Shown: piece by piece, positions 8,343 through 17,803 of the stretch | How positions within the stretch are numbered: position 1 is the first letter of the stretch | Layout: each line of letters opens with the position of its first letter | Source: Thalassomonas haliotis | GTDB lineage: Bacteria > Pseudomonadota > Gammaproteobacteria > Enterobacterales > Alteromonadaceae | Assembly (NCBI RefSeq): GCF_028657945.1 | Contig: NZ_CP059693.1 | Coordinates: 1,736,001-1,800,000, forward strand | Length of the DNA stretch: 64,000 nucleotides | Direction: 5' to 3' | The notes under the pieces: model-generated | What the model saw: only the letters and a program-made list of their open reading frames with translations | Told to the model about the DNA's origin: nothing | The model's database searches: none | Position numbers and translations under genes: made by a program

Positions 8343-9965
8343 GTGAAAATTAGACGTTTTGTAGCGAAAGATATGCGAACAGCATTAACGCAGATAAAGG
8401 AAGAGTTAGGTGCTGATGCCGTCATTATGTCCAATAAAAAGATCCCGGAAGGGGTCGAACTGATGGCGGCGGTTGATTATAACCAGGTAGTACCGGAAGC
8501 CCGCGTTGATGATGCGGAAATGCCAACCGGCAATACTATTGCCGCCATGCCTTCGTCAGCCAATGGCCGCGCCATGGACAATGATGTGGTGATGTTAGGG
8601 CAGCAAAAGGCTGCCGCCATTCAAAATGCCATGGTGCAAAAAGGGATGGCACAACCGGTGATGCCTCAGGCAACAGCCCCCGCCAATGCTGAAAATGCTC
8701 CGGCTGATAGCTTGTCGGCATTATTGCAGCGCCAGGCCCAGAACAATGCCAATACTGCAGCTCCTGCCCCCCATACCCCTCAAGTGAGCGCGACCCAAAC
8801 CCCGGTTCCGCAGCAGCAAGCGCCGCTGGGTAGCATTGAAGAGCAGTTTAAGAACTTTACCCAAAGGCTGGAACAATCCAGCGTTGGCGGCGATGACAAT
8901 AATTTGACTGGCAGTACCGGTCAAGAAAGCGCCGGTCAAGAAAATGACATCTTTGCTGAAATGGATAACGGCTTTGATACACAAGCCAGTAGCCTAAGCT
9001 CTGCTGCCGTGAGTAACAACGGCGCCGTTGCCCGGCAAGATTTTGATAATATGAAGAAAGAAATGGCTTCTATTCGTCAATTACTTGAGCATCAGGTTTC
9101 CGGCTTGATGTGGCAGGATATGGCGCAAAAAGATCCCTCTCGCGCCCTGCTGGTGACCCGCTTAAAAGCCCTTGGTGTGACTGAACAGCTGGCGGATCAG
9201 ATTGCCGGTTATGTGCCTGCCAATGTTAATGAAGAAGATGCCTGGGAGCAGGCCTGTGAATTAATGACCCGGCAAATCAATACCACGAATAACGATATTA
9301 TTCACCGCGGCGGTGTTGTTGCCTTGGTAGGCCCGACCGGCGTTGGTAAAACCACGACGGTCGCTAAACTGGCTGCCCGTTTTGCCCAAATTCATGGCGC
9401 CGACCAGGTGGCGATGATCTCAACCGATACCTACCGCATCGGCGGTTATGAGCAGCTTGCCACTTATGGCCGTATTATCGGCTGCCAGGTAAAGCAGGCT
9501 AAAGATGCCCAGGCTTTGGATGCACTTATCCAGCAGTTCGGTAAAAAGAAATTGATCCTTATCGATACCGCAGGCATGGGGCAAAGAGATATGCGTTTAG
9601 CAGAACACTTAACTACCTTAATTGCCAATGCCCGTGTTAGAATCAGGAACTATCTGGTATTAGGTGCCAATGCGCAACAAAGAGTGATGCAGGAAAATGT
9701 TGAGCGCTTTAAAAAAGTGCCGTTGTCGGGATGTATTTATACTAAACTTGACGAAAGTCTAAGTATTGGCGAAATTATCTCTACATCCATTCAAAATGGC
9801 TTGCCAATAAGTTATCTTACTGACGGTCAAAGAGTTCCTGAAGATATTAAAGTTGCAAATGCCGAGAAATTAGTTACTCTTGCTGATAAAATGGCAAGTA
9901 AAGTCGCAGGCAATAATCCCGGGGGATGGCAATCAGTTTCGATGAACCCTGCAGCAGTTGTATAA
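8343..9965 (+). CDS. flhF: FlhF signal-recognition-particle-type GTPase for polar flagellum placement
   Basis: FlhF is the SRP-like GTPase that marks the cell pole for flagellar assembly. It starts at GTG 8343 and gives 540 aa. The N-terminal basic domain has MKIRRFVAKDMRTALTQIKE. A long Ala/Gln/Pro-rich linker (about 60-230) precedes the N and G domains. The G domain has the P-loop GPTGVGKTTTVAKLAAR (about 330), the SRP-type DTYRIGGYEQL and DTAGMGQRD motifs and the TKLDE motif near residue 470. The linker makes it somewhat longer than many FlhF proteins. flhG follows 17 bp later, which is the conserved pair controlling flagellar position and number. Confidence 0.97.
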   Translation: MKIRRFVAKDMRTALTQIKEELGADAVIMSNKKIPEGVELMAAVDYNQVVPEARVDDAEMPTGNTIAAMPSSANGRAMDNDVVMLGQQKAAAIQNAMVQKGMAQPVMPQATAPANAENAPADSLSALLQRQAQNNANTAAPAPHTPQVSATQTPVPQQQAPLGSIEEQFKNFTQRLEQSSVGGDDNNLTGSTGQESAGQENDIFAEMDNGFDTQASSLSSAAVSNNGAVARQDFDNMKKEMASIRQLLEHQVSGLMWQDMAQKDPSRALLVTRLKALGVTEQLADQIAGYVPANVNEEDAWEQACELMTRQINTTNNDIIHRGGVVALVGPTGVGKTTTVAKLAARFAQIHGADQVAMISTDTYRIGGYEQLATYGRIIGCQVKQAKDAQALDALIQQFGKKKLILIDTAGMGQRDMRLAEHLTTLIANARVRIRNYLVLGANAQQRVMQENVERFKKVPLSGCIYTKLDESLSIGEIISTSIQNGLPISYLTDGQRVPEDIKVANAEKLVTLADKMASKVAGNNPGGWQSVSMNPAAVV

Positions 9966-9982
9966 TAACGAGAAGTAGTTAG

Positions 9983-10825
9983 ATGATAGATCAAGCGAGT
10001 GGCTTACGAAAAATGCAAGATTTACAACAAATCAAAGTCATTGCTGTATCAGGAGGAAAAGGAGGGGTTGGTAAAACGAATGTTTCACTCAATACCTCTA
10101 TTGCTCTGGCACAACAAGGCAAACGAGTTTTAGTACTTGATGCCGATTTGGGTTTAGCGAATGTCGATGTGATGCTGGGCCTGAGAGTTCAGCGTAACCT
10201 GTCCCATGTCTTGTCCGGCGAATGTAAACTCGATGATATCATCATCAAAGGGCCCGCCGGCATCAACATTATCCCGGCCAGTTCGGGCACACAGTCTATG
10301 GTCGACCTGACCCCGGCAGAGCATGCCGGTTTGATCCGCGCCTTTAGTGATATGCATGGCCAGTTTGATGTGCTGGTCGTGGATACCGCCGCCGGTATTT
10401 CCGATATGGTGCTCAGTTTTTGTCGGGCTGCCCAGGATGTGATGTTAGTGGTGTGTGATGAACCTACCTCTATCACCGACTGTTACGCCCTGATGAAATT
10501 ATTAAGCCGGGATCATGACGTTTTTAAATTCAAAGTGGTCGCCAATATGGTGCGCAGTCCTAAGGAAGGGCAACAACTCTTTGGTAAATTGACCAAAGTG
10601 ACTGACCGCTTCCTCGATGTTGCCCTGGAGCTGGTGGCGGTGATCCCCTTTGATGAACATATCCGCAAATCGGTGAGAAAACAAAAGGCGGTCGTTGAAG
10701 CATTTCCCGAGAGTCCTGCTGCACAGGCCTTTAAGGCGCTGGCAAAACGCGTTATCAGCTGGCCAGTCCCGCAACAGGCGTCGGGCCATTTAGAGTTTTT
10801 TATCGAGCAGTTATTAGAGCATTAA
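9983..10825 (+). CDS. flhG: FlhG (FleN) MinD-like ATPase controlling flagellar number
   Basis: This MinD/ParA-type ATPase restrains the number of polar flagella by stimulating FlhF and antagonising the master regulator FlrA/FleQ. The product is 280 aa. It has a deviant Walker A (SGGKGGVGKTNVSLNTSIAL, at about 25-44), the VLVLDADLGLANVDVMLG motif and a DVLVVDTAAGISDMV Walker B region. A C-terminal amphipathic membrane-targeting helix is likely (the FFIEQLLEH end). The N-terminal IDQASGLRKM resembles the DQAxGLR motif of FlhG. It lies between flhF and fliA as in Shewanella and Vibrio. Confidence 0.96.
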   Translation: MIDQASGLRKMQDLQQIKVIAVSGGKGGVGKTNVSLNTSIALAQQGKRVLVLDADLGLANVDVMLGLRVQRNLSHVLSGECKLDDIIIKGPAGINIIPASSGTQSMVDLTPAEHAGLIRAFSDMHGQFDVLVVDTAAGISDMVLSFCRAAQDVMLVVCDEPTSITDCYALMKLLSRDHDVFKFKVVANMVRSPKEGQQLFGKLTKVTDRFLDVALELVAVIPFDEHIRKSVRKQKAVVEAFPESPAAQAFKALAKRVISWPVPQQASGHLEFFIEQLLEH

Positions 10826-10848
10826 TTTCATAGACTGGTGGAGCAAGC

Positions 10849-11568
10849 GTGGTCAAAACAAATGCTTATAACATGCATAACGACAAATCTGCACTTCTGG
10901 AGCGGCATACCGTTTTAGTCAAACGTATTGCCTATCATTTACTGGCCAGGTTACCTTCGAGCGTACTTGTTGATGACCTGATCCAGTCCGGCATGATCGG
11001 GCTTTTTGAAGCCGCCAATAATTTTGACGGCAGCAAAGGAGCCAGTTTTGAAACCTTCGCCGGCATCCGCATTCGCGGCGCCATGCTTGATGAAATTCGC
11101 CGCGGTGACTGGACCCCGAGATCTGTCCATAAAAACAGCCGATTGATCAGCGACGCCATCCGGGCATTGGAAGCCGAATTGGGCCGGGATGTTACCGATA
11201 TAGAAGTCGCTGAAAAACTTGATATTTCATTGAATGAATACCATCATATACTTAACGAAGTCAGTAGTGGCAAAATAATAGGCATCGCCGATTTAGGGGC
11301 CAGTGAAGATACCATCAATTTTGATGAAGACAGCCACATTGATGATCCTTATCAAAACATCGAACAGGTTGCCTTTAAAAAAGGGTTAAGCGAGTGTATT
11401 TCTACTTTACCTGAGCGTGAAGCTTTAGTACTGTCCTTGTATTATGATGAAGAGTTAAATTTACGTGAAATTGGCCAGGTACTGGATATCAGTGAATCCA
11501 GGGTCAGCCAAATTCATTCTCAGGCGATGCATAGGTTAAAAGCACGTATGCAATCCTGGAAAAGTTAA
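10849..11568 (+). CDS. fliA: FliA flagellar sigma factor (sigma-28)
   Basis: FliA directs transcription of late flagellar and chemotaxis genes. It starts at GTG 10849 behind a GGTGGAG ribosome-binding site and gives 239 aa. Region 2 shows LLARLPSSVLVDDLIQSGMI and FETFAGIRIRGAMLDEIRRG; region 3 shows a DVTDIEVAEKLD helix; region 4 shows ALVLSLYYDEELNLREIGQ and the helix-turn-helix ISESRVSQIHSQAMHRLK. All the usual regions are present at normal length. It follows flhG by 23 bp and precedes the chemotaxis genes. Confidence 0.97.
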   Translation: MVKTNAYNMHNDKSALLERHTVLVKRIAYHLLARLPSSVLVDDLIQSGMIGLFEAANNFDGSKGASFETFAGIRIRGAMLDEIRRGDWTPRSVHKNSRLISDAIRALEAELGRDVTDIEVAEKLDISLNEYHHILNEVSSGKIIGIADLGASEDTINFDEDSHIDDPYQNIEQVAFKKGLSECISTLPEREALVLSLYYDEELNLREIGQVLDISESRVSQIHSQAMHRLKARMQSWKS

Positions 11569-11614
11569 GTAGAATATAATATAAATTGATTTCAACGTTT
11601 CACCGGAGGGTGCC

Positions 11615-11998
11615 TTGGATAAAAATATGAAAGTTCTTGTTGTTGATGACTTTTCAACGATGAGACGAATAGTTAAAAACTTATTACGGGATTTAGGTTT
11701 CACTAACATTTCAGAAGCGGATGACGGCAGCACGGCTTTGCCTATGCTTCAGGGAGGAGACTTCGACTTTGTAGTGACCGATTGGAATATGCCTGGTATG
11801 CAGGGGATTGACCTGTTAAAGGCAATACGCGCCGATGAGCGTTTAGCGCATATCCCGGTATTGTTGATTACCGCCGAAGCGAAAAAAGAACAAATCGTCA
11901 TGGCAGCGCAAGCCGGCGTTAACGGTTATATTGTCAAGCCGTTTACTGCTGCGACCTTAAAAACAAAACTTGATAAGATTTTTGAACGTTTAGGCTAA
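11615..11998 (+). CDS. cheY: CheY chemotaxis response regulator
   Basis: CheY is the single-domain receiver protein that is phosphorylated by CheA and binds FliM. I placed the start at TTG 11615, because GGAGGG sits just upstream (11605-11610). It gives [14 protein letters not shown], like Vibrio CheY3; the ATG at 11627 is the alternative. The product is 127 aa. The acidic pocket is in [10 protein letters not shown], the phosphoacceptor Asp is in [12 protein letters not shown] (about residue 58), a Thr is in [12 protein letters not shown] and a Lys is in GYIVKPF. It is very close to the CheY that controls polar flagella, and cheZ follows. Confidence 0.96.
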   Translation: MDKNMKVLVVDDFSTMRRIVKNLLRDLGFTNISEADDGSTALPMLQGGDFDFVVTDWNMPGMQGIDLLKAIRADERLAHIPVLLITAEAKKEQIVMAAQAGVNGYIVKPFTAATLKTKLDKIFERLG

Positions 11999-12031
11999 TA
12001 CGTTCTGGTTGTCAATATGTAAGGACGTAGC

Positions 12032-12775
12032 ATGACAAAATTGATGAGTGGCCATGTTTCTCTGGAACAGGCCAAGTTACTGGTGGAGTATTTAGATAGC
12101 GGCCAGCAGGAAAAGGCTGATGAACTTATAGCGGAAATACAAAATCCAATTAATTCTGAGCTTTTTGCTGAAATAGGCAAGTTAACTCGTCAGTTGCATG
12201 ACTCGTTGATGAATTTTCAACTTGACTCGCGTCTGAATGATTTAGCTACAGCAGATATTCCTGACGCGAAAGAACGCTTGAATTATGTCATTACCCGTAC
12301 CGAAGAAGCAGCCAATAAGACCATGGATGCAGTCGAGTCTATCTTTCCTGCGATAGACTCACTTCAGGATCGGGTGAAAACCGTTAATCCGCTTTGGCAA
12401 AAGCTGATGGATAATCAACTTAATCTGAGTGAATTTAAAAACCTTTGCTTAGATATAGATGCCTTATTAAAAATGACCGGGACGGAATCCGAACGTATCC
12501 ATTCCTTGATGACAGATGTCCTTATGGCCCAGGACTTTCAGGATTTAACCGGTCAGGTTATCCGCAAAGTTATCGATTTGGTAAGAGAAGTAGAAGATAG
12601 CCTGATCGGCATGTTAACCGCGTTTGGTATCTCGTCCGCGAGCGGGCAGGCGGCTGCCAAACCCAGCGTCGGCGATAATCTGGTAGAAGGGCCGATAGTC
12701 AATACCGAAGAAAGAGATGATGTTGTCAGCGATCAGGATGACGTAGATGATCTTTTGTCTAGTCTAGGATTTTAA
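12032..12775 (+). CDS. cheZ: CheZ CheY-phosphate phosphatase
   Basis: CheZ dephosphorylates CheY-P to end the chemotactic signal. The 247-aa protein is mostly helical. The catalytic region has TDVLMAQDFQDLTGQVIRK, and its Asp and Gln (DFQDLTGQ, at about 168-176) are the active-site signature. The extreme C-terminus, DDVDDLLSSLGF, is the CheY-binding tail helix joined through an acidic linker. The length is normal for Vibrio/Shewanella CheZ. It starts 33 bp after cheY, and cheA starts 13 bp after its stop. Confidence 0.96.
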   Translation: MTKLMSGHVSLEQAKLLVEYLDSGQQEKADELIAEIQNPINSELFAEIGKLTRQLHDSLMNFQLDSRLNDLATADIPDAKERLNYVITRTEEAANKTMDAVESIFPAIDSLQDRVKTVNPLWQKLMDNQLNLSEFKNLCLDIDALLKMTGTESERIHSLMTDVLMAQDFQDLTGQVIRKVIDLVREVEDSLIGMLTAFGISSASGQAAAKPSVGDNLVEGPIVNTEERDDVVSDQDDVDDLLSSLGF

Positions 12776-12788
12776 GGGGAATAAAAGT

Positions 12789-14966
12789 ATGTCCTTTGAA
12801 GCAGATGAAGAAATTCTTCAGGATTTTTTAATAGAAGCTGGTGAAATACTCGAATCTCTGTCTGAGCAGTTGGTTGAACTGGAGAATGATCCCGATAACG
12901 CAGAGTTACTTAATGCGATTTTTAGAGGATTCCATACCGTTAAAGGCGGGGCCGGATTTTTATCATTAACCGAGCTGGTTGATGTTTGTCACGGTGCAGA
13001 AAATATTTTCGATATCTTGCGTAATAACCAGCGCTCGGTGACGTCTGAATTGATGGATGTCATCTTACAGGCGCTCGACTCTATTAACGAAATGTTTGAA
13101 AATGTTAAAGAGCGTATTCCGCTGGAAGCCGCCGAACCTGAATTGCTGGCTGAATTGCACCGTTTGAGCATACCCGAAGGTGCTGCCGAGCCGGCCTCAA
13201 GCGATGAAGCAGCCGTTGTCGAACCCGAACCTACTTTTGAAGAGTTTGAACAGGGGGATGATTTTGAAGCGGCAACGCCAAACGAGTCGGGCGATGCTTC
13301 TGATGAAATGACCGAAGATGAGTTTGAACGTTTGCTTGATGAACTTCATGGCAGCGGCAGCCCGGGAGCGAGTGAACCGGATAAGGCAGATGATGTCAGC
13401 AGTACGGACATCACAGATGATGAATTTGAGTCTCTGCTTGATGAACTCCACGGACAGGGGGCATTTTCTCCCGGTGTTGGCGCTCAGGCTGCGACTTCAA
13501 GCGGCAGCGATGAAATTAATGACGCTGAATTTGAAGATTTGCTTGATCAGATACATGGCAAAGGGCAGGCGCCAAAATCGGTAATATCTGCAGCTGATAG
13601 TGCGCCACCGGCACCTGCCGATAAAGTCGAGAAAGCTGAGCCTAAACCCAAAGCCGTTCCTAAGCCAAAAGTTGTGCCAGCGCAAAAAGCCGCTCCGGCA
13701 GCAGCCAAGACTGCCGCCAAACCCGCAGCTAAAGGCGGAGAAGATAAAAAAGCGTCGCAAACCCCAGCCCCGCAAGCAGAAACTACCGTACGTGTTGATA
13801 CCAAACGTTTGGATCAGATCATGAATATGGTGGGCGAGTTGGTTTTAGTGCGTAACCGTCTTACCAGTTTAGGCATGACTAAGGAAGATGAAGATTTAAC
13901 CAAGGCCGTGTCCAACTTAGATGCCGTGACTACAGATTTACAGGGCGCGGTAATGAAAACCCGGATGCAGCCGATTAAGAAAGTTTTCGGACGTTTTCCC
14001 CGGGTCGTAAGGGATCTGGCACGCAGCCTGAAAAAAGAAATCAAGTTAGTGCTTGAAGGGGAAGAAACCGATTTAGATAAAAATCTGGTCGAAGCATTGG
14101 CAGATCCCCTGGTGCATTTAGTGCGCAACTCGGTGGATCATGGTGTGGAAGAGCCGGATGTACGCCAGTCTTTGGGTAAACCGCGCGAAGGTACGGTTAT
14201 TCTTTCCGCTTCCCAGGAAGGGGATCATATCCTGTTAACCATCAAAGATGATGGTGCTGGTATGAATGCCGAGAAACTCAAAGAAATAGCAATAGAGCGC
14301 GGCGTCTTAGATGCGGATGCCGCGGCGCGCATGTCGGATAAAGAAGCTTTTAGTCTGATTTTTGCTCCGGGATTCTCAACCAAAACGGAAATTTCGGAAG
14401 TCTCCGGCCGTGGTGTCGGCATGGATGTGGTGAAAACCAAGATCACCCAGCTTAACGGGACCGTTAATATCGATTCCGAACTCGGCGTCGGTACTGTCCT
14501 GGAAATCAAGGTACCGCTGACATTGGCAATTTTGCCGACCTTGATGGTGGTGGTAGGTGAGCAAACCTTTGCCCTGCCGCTAGCCGGTGTTAATGAGATA
14601 TTCCATCTCGATTTGACCAATACCAATAGCGTTGACGGTCAGTTGACTATCATTGTCAGGGAAAAAGCGATACCGCTGTTTTATCTTGACCAATGGCTGG
14701 TGAAGGACTTTGAAGAAAAAAGCCGCGACAAGGGACATGTGGTTATTGTCCAGCTGGGTAACCAGCAAGTTGGCTTTGTGGTTGACAGTTTGATTGGCCA
14801 GGAAGAAGTGGTGATTAAACCTTTAGATCGCCTGCTTCATGGCACTCCGGGTATGGCGGGAGCAACGATTACCAGCGATGGTGGTATAGCCCTGATCCTG
14901 GATGTTCCTAATATGCTGAAATACTACGCTAAAAAGTCGCCAGTTCATAAAAAATTGCGCTCATAA
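12789..14966 (+). CDS. cheA: CheA chemotaxis histidine kinase
   Basis: CheA is the core kinase of the chemotaxis array, phosphorylating CheY and CheB. The product is 725 aa. The P1 Hpt domain has phosphoacceptor His49 in RGFHTVKGGAGFL. Residues about 130-335 are an acidic, then Ala/Pro/Lys-rich linker. It lacks an obvious P2 domain but holds three copies of an EF-E-x-LLD-x-[LI]-HG motif (residues 175-188, 209-222, 244-257). P3 dimerisation and P4 kinase domains follow (LVHLVRNSVDHGVE as N box, DDGAGMN, GRGVGMDVVK), then the P5 CheW-like domain ending at residue 725. It lies between cheZ and cheB. Confidence 0.97.
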   Translation: MSFEADEEILQDFLIEAGEILESLSEQLVELENDPDNAELLNAIFRGFHTVKGGAGFLSLTELVDVCHGAENIFDILRNNQRSVTSELMDVILQALDSINEMFENVKERIPLEAAEPELLAELHRLSIPEGAAEPASSDEAAVVEPEPTFEEFEQGDDFEAATPNESGDASDEMTEDEFERLLDELHGSGSPGASEPDKADDVSSTDITDDEFESLLDELHGQGAFSPGVGAQAATSSGSDEINDAEFEDLLDQIHGKGQAPKSVISAADSAPPAPADKVEKAEPKPKAVPKPKVVPAQKAAPAAAKTAAKPAAKGGEDKKASQTPAPQAETTVRVDTKRLDQIMNMVGELVLVRNRLTSLGMTKEDEDLTKAVSNLDAVTTDLQGAVMKTRMQPIKKVFGRFPRVVRDLARSLKKEIKLVLEGEETDLDKNLVEALADPLVHLVRNSVDHGVEEPDVRQSLGKPREGTVILSASQEGDHILLTIKDDGAGMNAEKLKEIAIERGVLDADAAARMSDKEAFSLIFAPGFSTKTEISEVSGRGVGMDVVKTKITQLNGTVNIDSELGVGTVLEIKVPLTLAILPTLMVVVGEQTFALPLAGVNEIFHLDLTNTNSVDGQLTIIVREKAIPLFYLDQWLVKDFEEKSRDKGHVVIVQLGNQQVGFVVDSLIGQEEVVIKPLDRLLHGTPGMAGATITSDGGIALILDVPNMLKYYAKKSPVHKKLRS

Positions 14967-14980
14967 AAAAGAGAATATGA

Positions 14981-16087
14981 ATGACCTATAAAATACTCGT
15001 TGTTGATGATTCGAGTTTTTTCAGACGTCGTGTCACTGATATCTTAAATAAAGATCCTAATCTCGAAGTGATTGATGTTGCGGTAAACGGCAAGGAAGCC
15101 GTTGAAAAAGCGAAACTTTTAAAGCCTGATGTCATTACCATGGATATCGAAATGCCGGTGTTAAACGGCATTGAGGCGGTTAAACAGATCATGGCTGATT
15201 CGCCGGCGGCTATTATCATGTTCTCTTCCCTGACCCATCAGGGGGCGAAAGCGACCCTGGAAGCACTTGATGCCGGTGCTTTGGACTTTTTGCCGAAAAA
15301 GTTTAATGAAATCGCGCAAAATAATGAAGATGCCGGCAGCGTGTTAAGGCAGAGGGTTTCCCAGCTGGCCCGGCGCAGGGCTTTTGCTGTCCGTCGTCCG
15401 CTGAGAAGCAGTATAACCCGGCCTGACAGGGAAGCCGTTAAAGAGAAGGCCACAGTCACGCCGGCAAAAGAAACCATTGCCAGCAGAAGAGCACGTGCTT
15501 CCGGTAAGGAATATAAGCTCCTGGCCATAGGCACATCCACCGGCGGCCCGGTGGCGCTGCAAAAAATACTCACTCAGCTGCCTGCTAATTTTCCCGTTCC
15601 TATTATTATGGTGCAGCATATGCCGGCAGCCTTTACCCAGGCGTTTGCCAATCGTCTTAATTCTTTGTGCAAAATTGAGGTCAAAGAAGCCAGTGATGGT
15701 GATGTGCTTAAGCCGGGGCATGCCTATTTGGCCCCGGGAGGCAGGCAGATGCTGCTTGACGGCAAGGAAAGTAATGCCAGGTTAAAGATTGTCGATGAGC
15801 TGGCGGCGAAAGTGGCTTATAAACCCAGTGTCGATATCAGTTTTGGCTCGGCGGCTAAAGTTTTCCAGGGTAATGTCCTGGGGGTGATCTTAACCGGTAT
15901 GGGTTCGGATGGCCGTGAAGGCTCGCGTATGCTGAAAAGCAAAGGTGCCACTATCTGGGCTCAGGATGAAGAAACCAGTGTAGTTTATGGCATGCCGCAG
16001 GTGGTAACCGCTGCCGGTATCGCCGAATTATCCCTGCCGTTGGAAAATTTTGCCGAGTCTATCCTCAAGGAAATACAGCATGGATAA
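14981..16087 (+). CDS. cheB: CheB protein-glutamate methylesterase
   Basis: CheB is the response-regulator methylesterase/deamidase that resets chemoreceptors. The product is 368 aa. The N-terminal receiver domain has [11 protein letters not shown] and phospho-Asp in [13 protein letters not shown] (about residue 55). After a basic linker, the C-terminal esterase domain starts at about residue 178, with the catalytic Ser in [13 protein letters not shown], His in VQHMPAAFT and Asp in [11 protein letters not shown]. All triad residues are visible. Its last codons overlap the start of motC (ATGGATAA), so the two are probably translationally coupled. No cheR is seen in the window. Confidence 0.96.
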   Translation: MTYKILVVDDSSFFRRRVTDILNKDPNLEVIDVAVNGKEAVEKAKLLKPDVITMDIEMPVLNGIEAVKQIMADSPAAIIMFSSLTHQGAKATLEALDAGALDFLPKKFNEIAQNNEDAGSVLRQRVSQLARRRAFAVRRPLRSSITRPDREAVKEKATVTPAKETIASRRARASGKEYKLLAIGTSTGGPVALQKILTQLPANFPVPIIMVQHMPAAFTQAFANRLNSLCKIEVKEASDGDVLKPGHAYLAPGGRQMLLDGKESNARLKIVDELAAKVAYKPSVDISFGSAAKVFQGNVLGVILTGMGSDGREGSRMLKSKGATIWAQDEETSVVYGMPQVVTAAGIAELSLPLENFAESILKEIQHG

Positions 16088-16826
16088 ACTCAGTATCGCT
16101 GGCCTGTTCATCGCTATCCTGGCAATTTATGTCGGTTTTAGCGTTGAAGGCGGTACTGTTTCTGCATTATTTGAGTTGCCGGCATTTTTGATTGTTTTTG
16201 GCGGTACCCTCGGGGCGGTGATGCTGCAATCATCGACCAGGCAATTCTTTCATGCCATGTCCCTGCTTAAATGGGTTTTTACCCCGCCGGTTTATGATAT
16301 TGACCAGGGAATTAAAAATATTATCTCCTGGGCGGAAAAAGCCCGTGAGTCCGGCTATCTGGCATTGGAAAATATCGCCCTGGATGAAAGAGACAACTAT
16401 ATCTATAAAGGCCTCAACCTGCTGGTTGATGGTGCTGAAATTGAAAACTTCAGGGTTTCACTGGAACTGGATTTAGAGCTTTACCGGGAGCATAACCTCA
16501 GATCCGCCCATGTGTTTGAGTCTATGGGGGGCTATAGTCCGACCATAGGTATCCTTGGTGCGGTACTTGGTTTGATCCAGGCGCTGGGCAATCTCAGCGA
16601 TCCCGATTTATTGGGACAAGGCATAGCTACTGCCTTTGTCGCGACCATCTATGGGGTCGGATTTGCCAATCTTATTTATTTGCCGATAGCAAATAAGATG
16701 AAAGATATTATTCACCAGCAGACTTTATACCGGGAAATGATCGCCGAAGGGCTGATCGCCATCGCCCATGCAGAAAATCCCCATGCTATTGAAAATAAGC
16801 TTTCAGCTTTCAGGTTACAGCAATGA
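16080..16826 (+). CDS. motC: MotC-type flagellar stator protein (MotA/PomA family)
   Basis: This is the four-transmembrane stator subunit that works with the next gene as an ion-driven torque generator. I start it at ATG 16080, overlapping the cheB stop (248 aa); a start at 16050 inside cheB is unlikely. The sequence shows an N-terminal helix ([20 protein letters not shown]), [15 protein letters not shown], the cytoplasmic charged loop and the C-terminal pair of helices with [19 protein letters not shown] and [18 protein letters not shown]. Its position after cheB and before motD matches the Pseudomonas motCD arrangement rather than pomAB. The coupling ion cannot be told from the sequence by eye. 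Confidence 0.92.
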   Translation: MDKLSIAGLFIAILAIYVGFSVEGGTVSALFELPAFLIVFGGTLGAVMLQSSTRQFFHAMSLLKWVFTPPVYDIDQGIKNIISWAEKARESGYLALENIALDERDNYIYKGLNLLVDGAEIENFRVSLELDLELYREHNLRSAHVFESMGGYSPTIGILGAVLGLIQALGNLSDPDLLGQGIATAFVATIYGVGFANLIYLPIANKMKDIIHQQTLYREMIAEGLIAIAHAENPHAIENKLSAFRLQQ

Positions 16827-17794
16827 ACAGGTCCCGCAGCAGAAGACACAGTGTCGAACATGACGATGTTCATCGTTGGCTGGTGTCTTATGCCGATTAT
16901 ATGACCTTGCTGTTTGCCTTGTTTGTGGTGTTATATGCCATGGCGATGGTGCATGAAAAGCCTTTTGAAACCATTACTGAATCTTTGGGACGGGTATTTC
17001 AGGCGGATCAAGAGCTCACCAAAAATAAGGGACACGGTGACGATATTTTGCTGGTGAATACTAAAAAAAGCAATAAACCCCTGTATGGCGACGGTTTACT
17101 GGAAGATGCCGGCCCTGAGCTTTTTGAGGGAGAAAACGAGCTTTCCAATATCAAAGACAGCCAGGTTGGCTCTAACTTATCTGCCCTGGAAGAGCAGTTG
17201 CATGCGGCATTATTTGAGCTGGAGCAGTCGGGTTACGCCAAAATGCAAATTGACGGTGACTGGCTGGAGATTGAATTAAACAGCGGCCTGCTGTTTCCCA
17301 GCGGCTCTTCGTCGGCGACCCTGGCGGCAAAGGCTATCTTAACGGAAATATATAAGGTAATAGGCCCGGTGACTAACTTTATCCGTATTCGGGGTTATAC
17401 TGATAACCAGCCGATTAATAATGAGATTTTTTCGTCAAACTGGGAATTATCGGTTTATCGCGCCACCGCGATTTTGCGTATGCTGGAACAAATGTCCCTC
17501 AACCCTGCCCGGATGGCAATAGAAGGCTATGGCCAGTATTATCCCAGTGCCGACAACAGCACTGCACAAGGGCGTGCTCAAAACCGCAAAGTGGTGATTG
17601 CCATTTCCAAGTACGGTTTGCAGCAGTTGGAGTTACTGGAAAATCCGAGTGTAGCGGTAGACAATTTACAAAGCCAGGCACAGCAGAGTGAACCTGCGGC
17701 CGAGCAAGATGCGGTTAAGATTATTCAACTGGACAGTGGTGGCATTCGCATCACCACCCGGGATGAAGAACAACAACCAGAACCAGATAATTAG
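16823..17794 (+). CDS. motD: MotD-type flagellar stator protein (MotB family, OmpA domain)
   Basis: This is the peptidoglycan-anchored stator subunit partnering MotC. The product is 323 aa and overlaps motC by 4 bp. The single N-terminal transmembrane helix has the ion-binding Asp in SYADYMTLLFALFVVLYAM (about residue 26). After a plug/linker region, the OmpA-like peptidoglycan-binding domain (about 155-265) shows FIRIRGYTDNQPINNEIFSS and SLNPARMAIEGYGQYYP with NRKVVIAI. A Gln/Pro-rich tail of about 55 residues follows. The length and arrangement fit MotD. Confidence 0.93.
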   Translation: MNRSRSRRHSVEHDDVHRWLVSYADYMTLLFALFVVLYAMAMVHEKPFETITESLGRVFQADQELTKNKGHGDDILLVNTKKSNKPLYGDGLLEDAGPELFEGENELSNIKDSQVGSNLSALEEQLHAALFELEQSGYAKMQIDGDWLEIELNSGLLFPSGSSSATLAAKAILTEIYKVIGPVTNFIRIRGYTDNQPINNEIFSSNWELSVYRATAILRMLEQMSLNPARMAIEGYGQYYPSADNSTAQGRAQNRKVVIAISKYGLQQLELLENPSVAVDNLQSQAQQSEPAAEQDAVKIIQLDSGGIRITTRDEEQQPEPDN

Positions 17795-17803
17795 GATGCA
17801 GCC

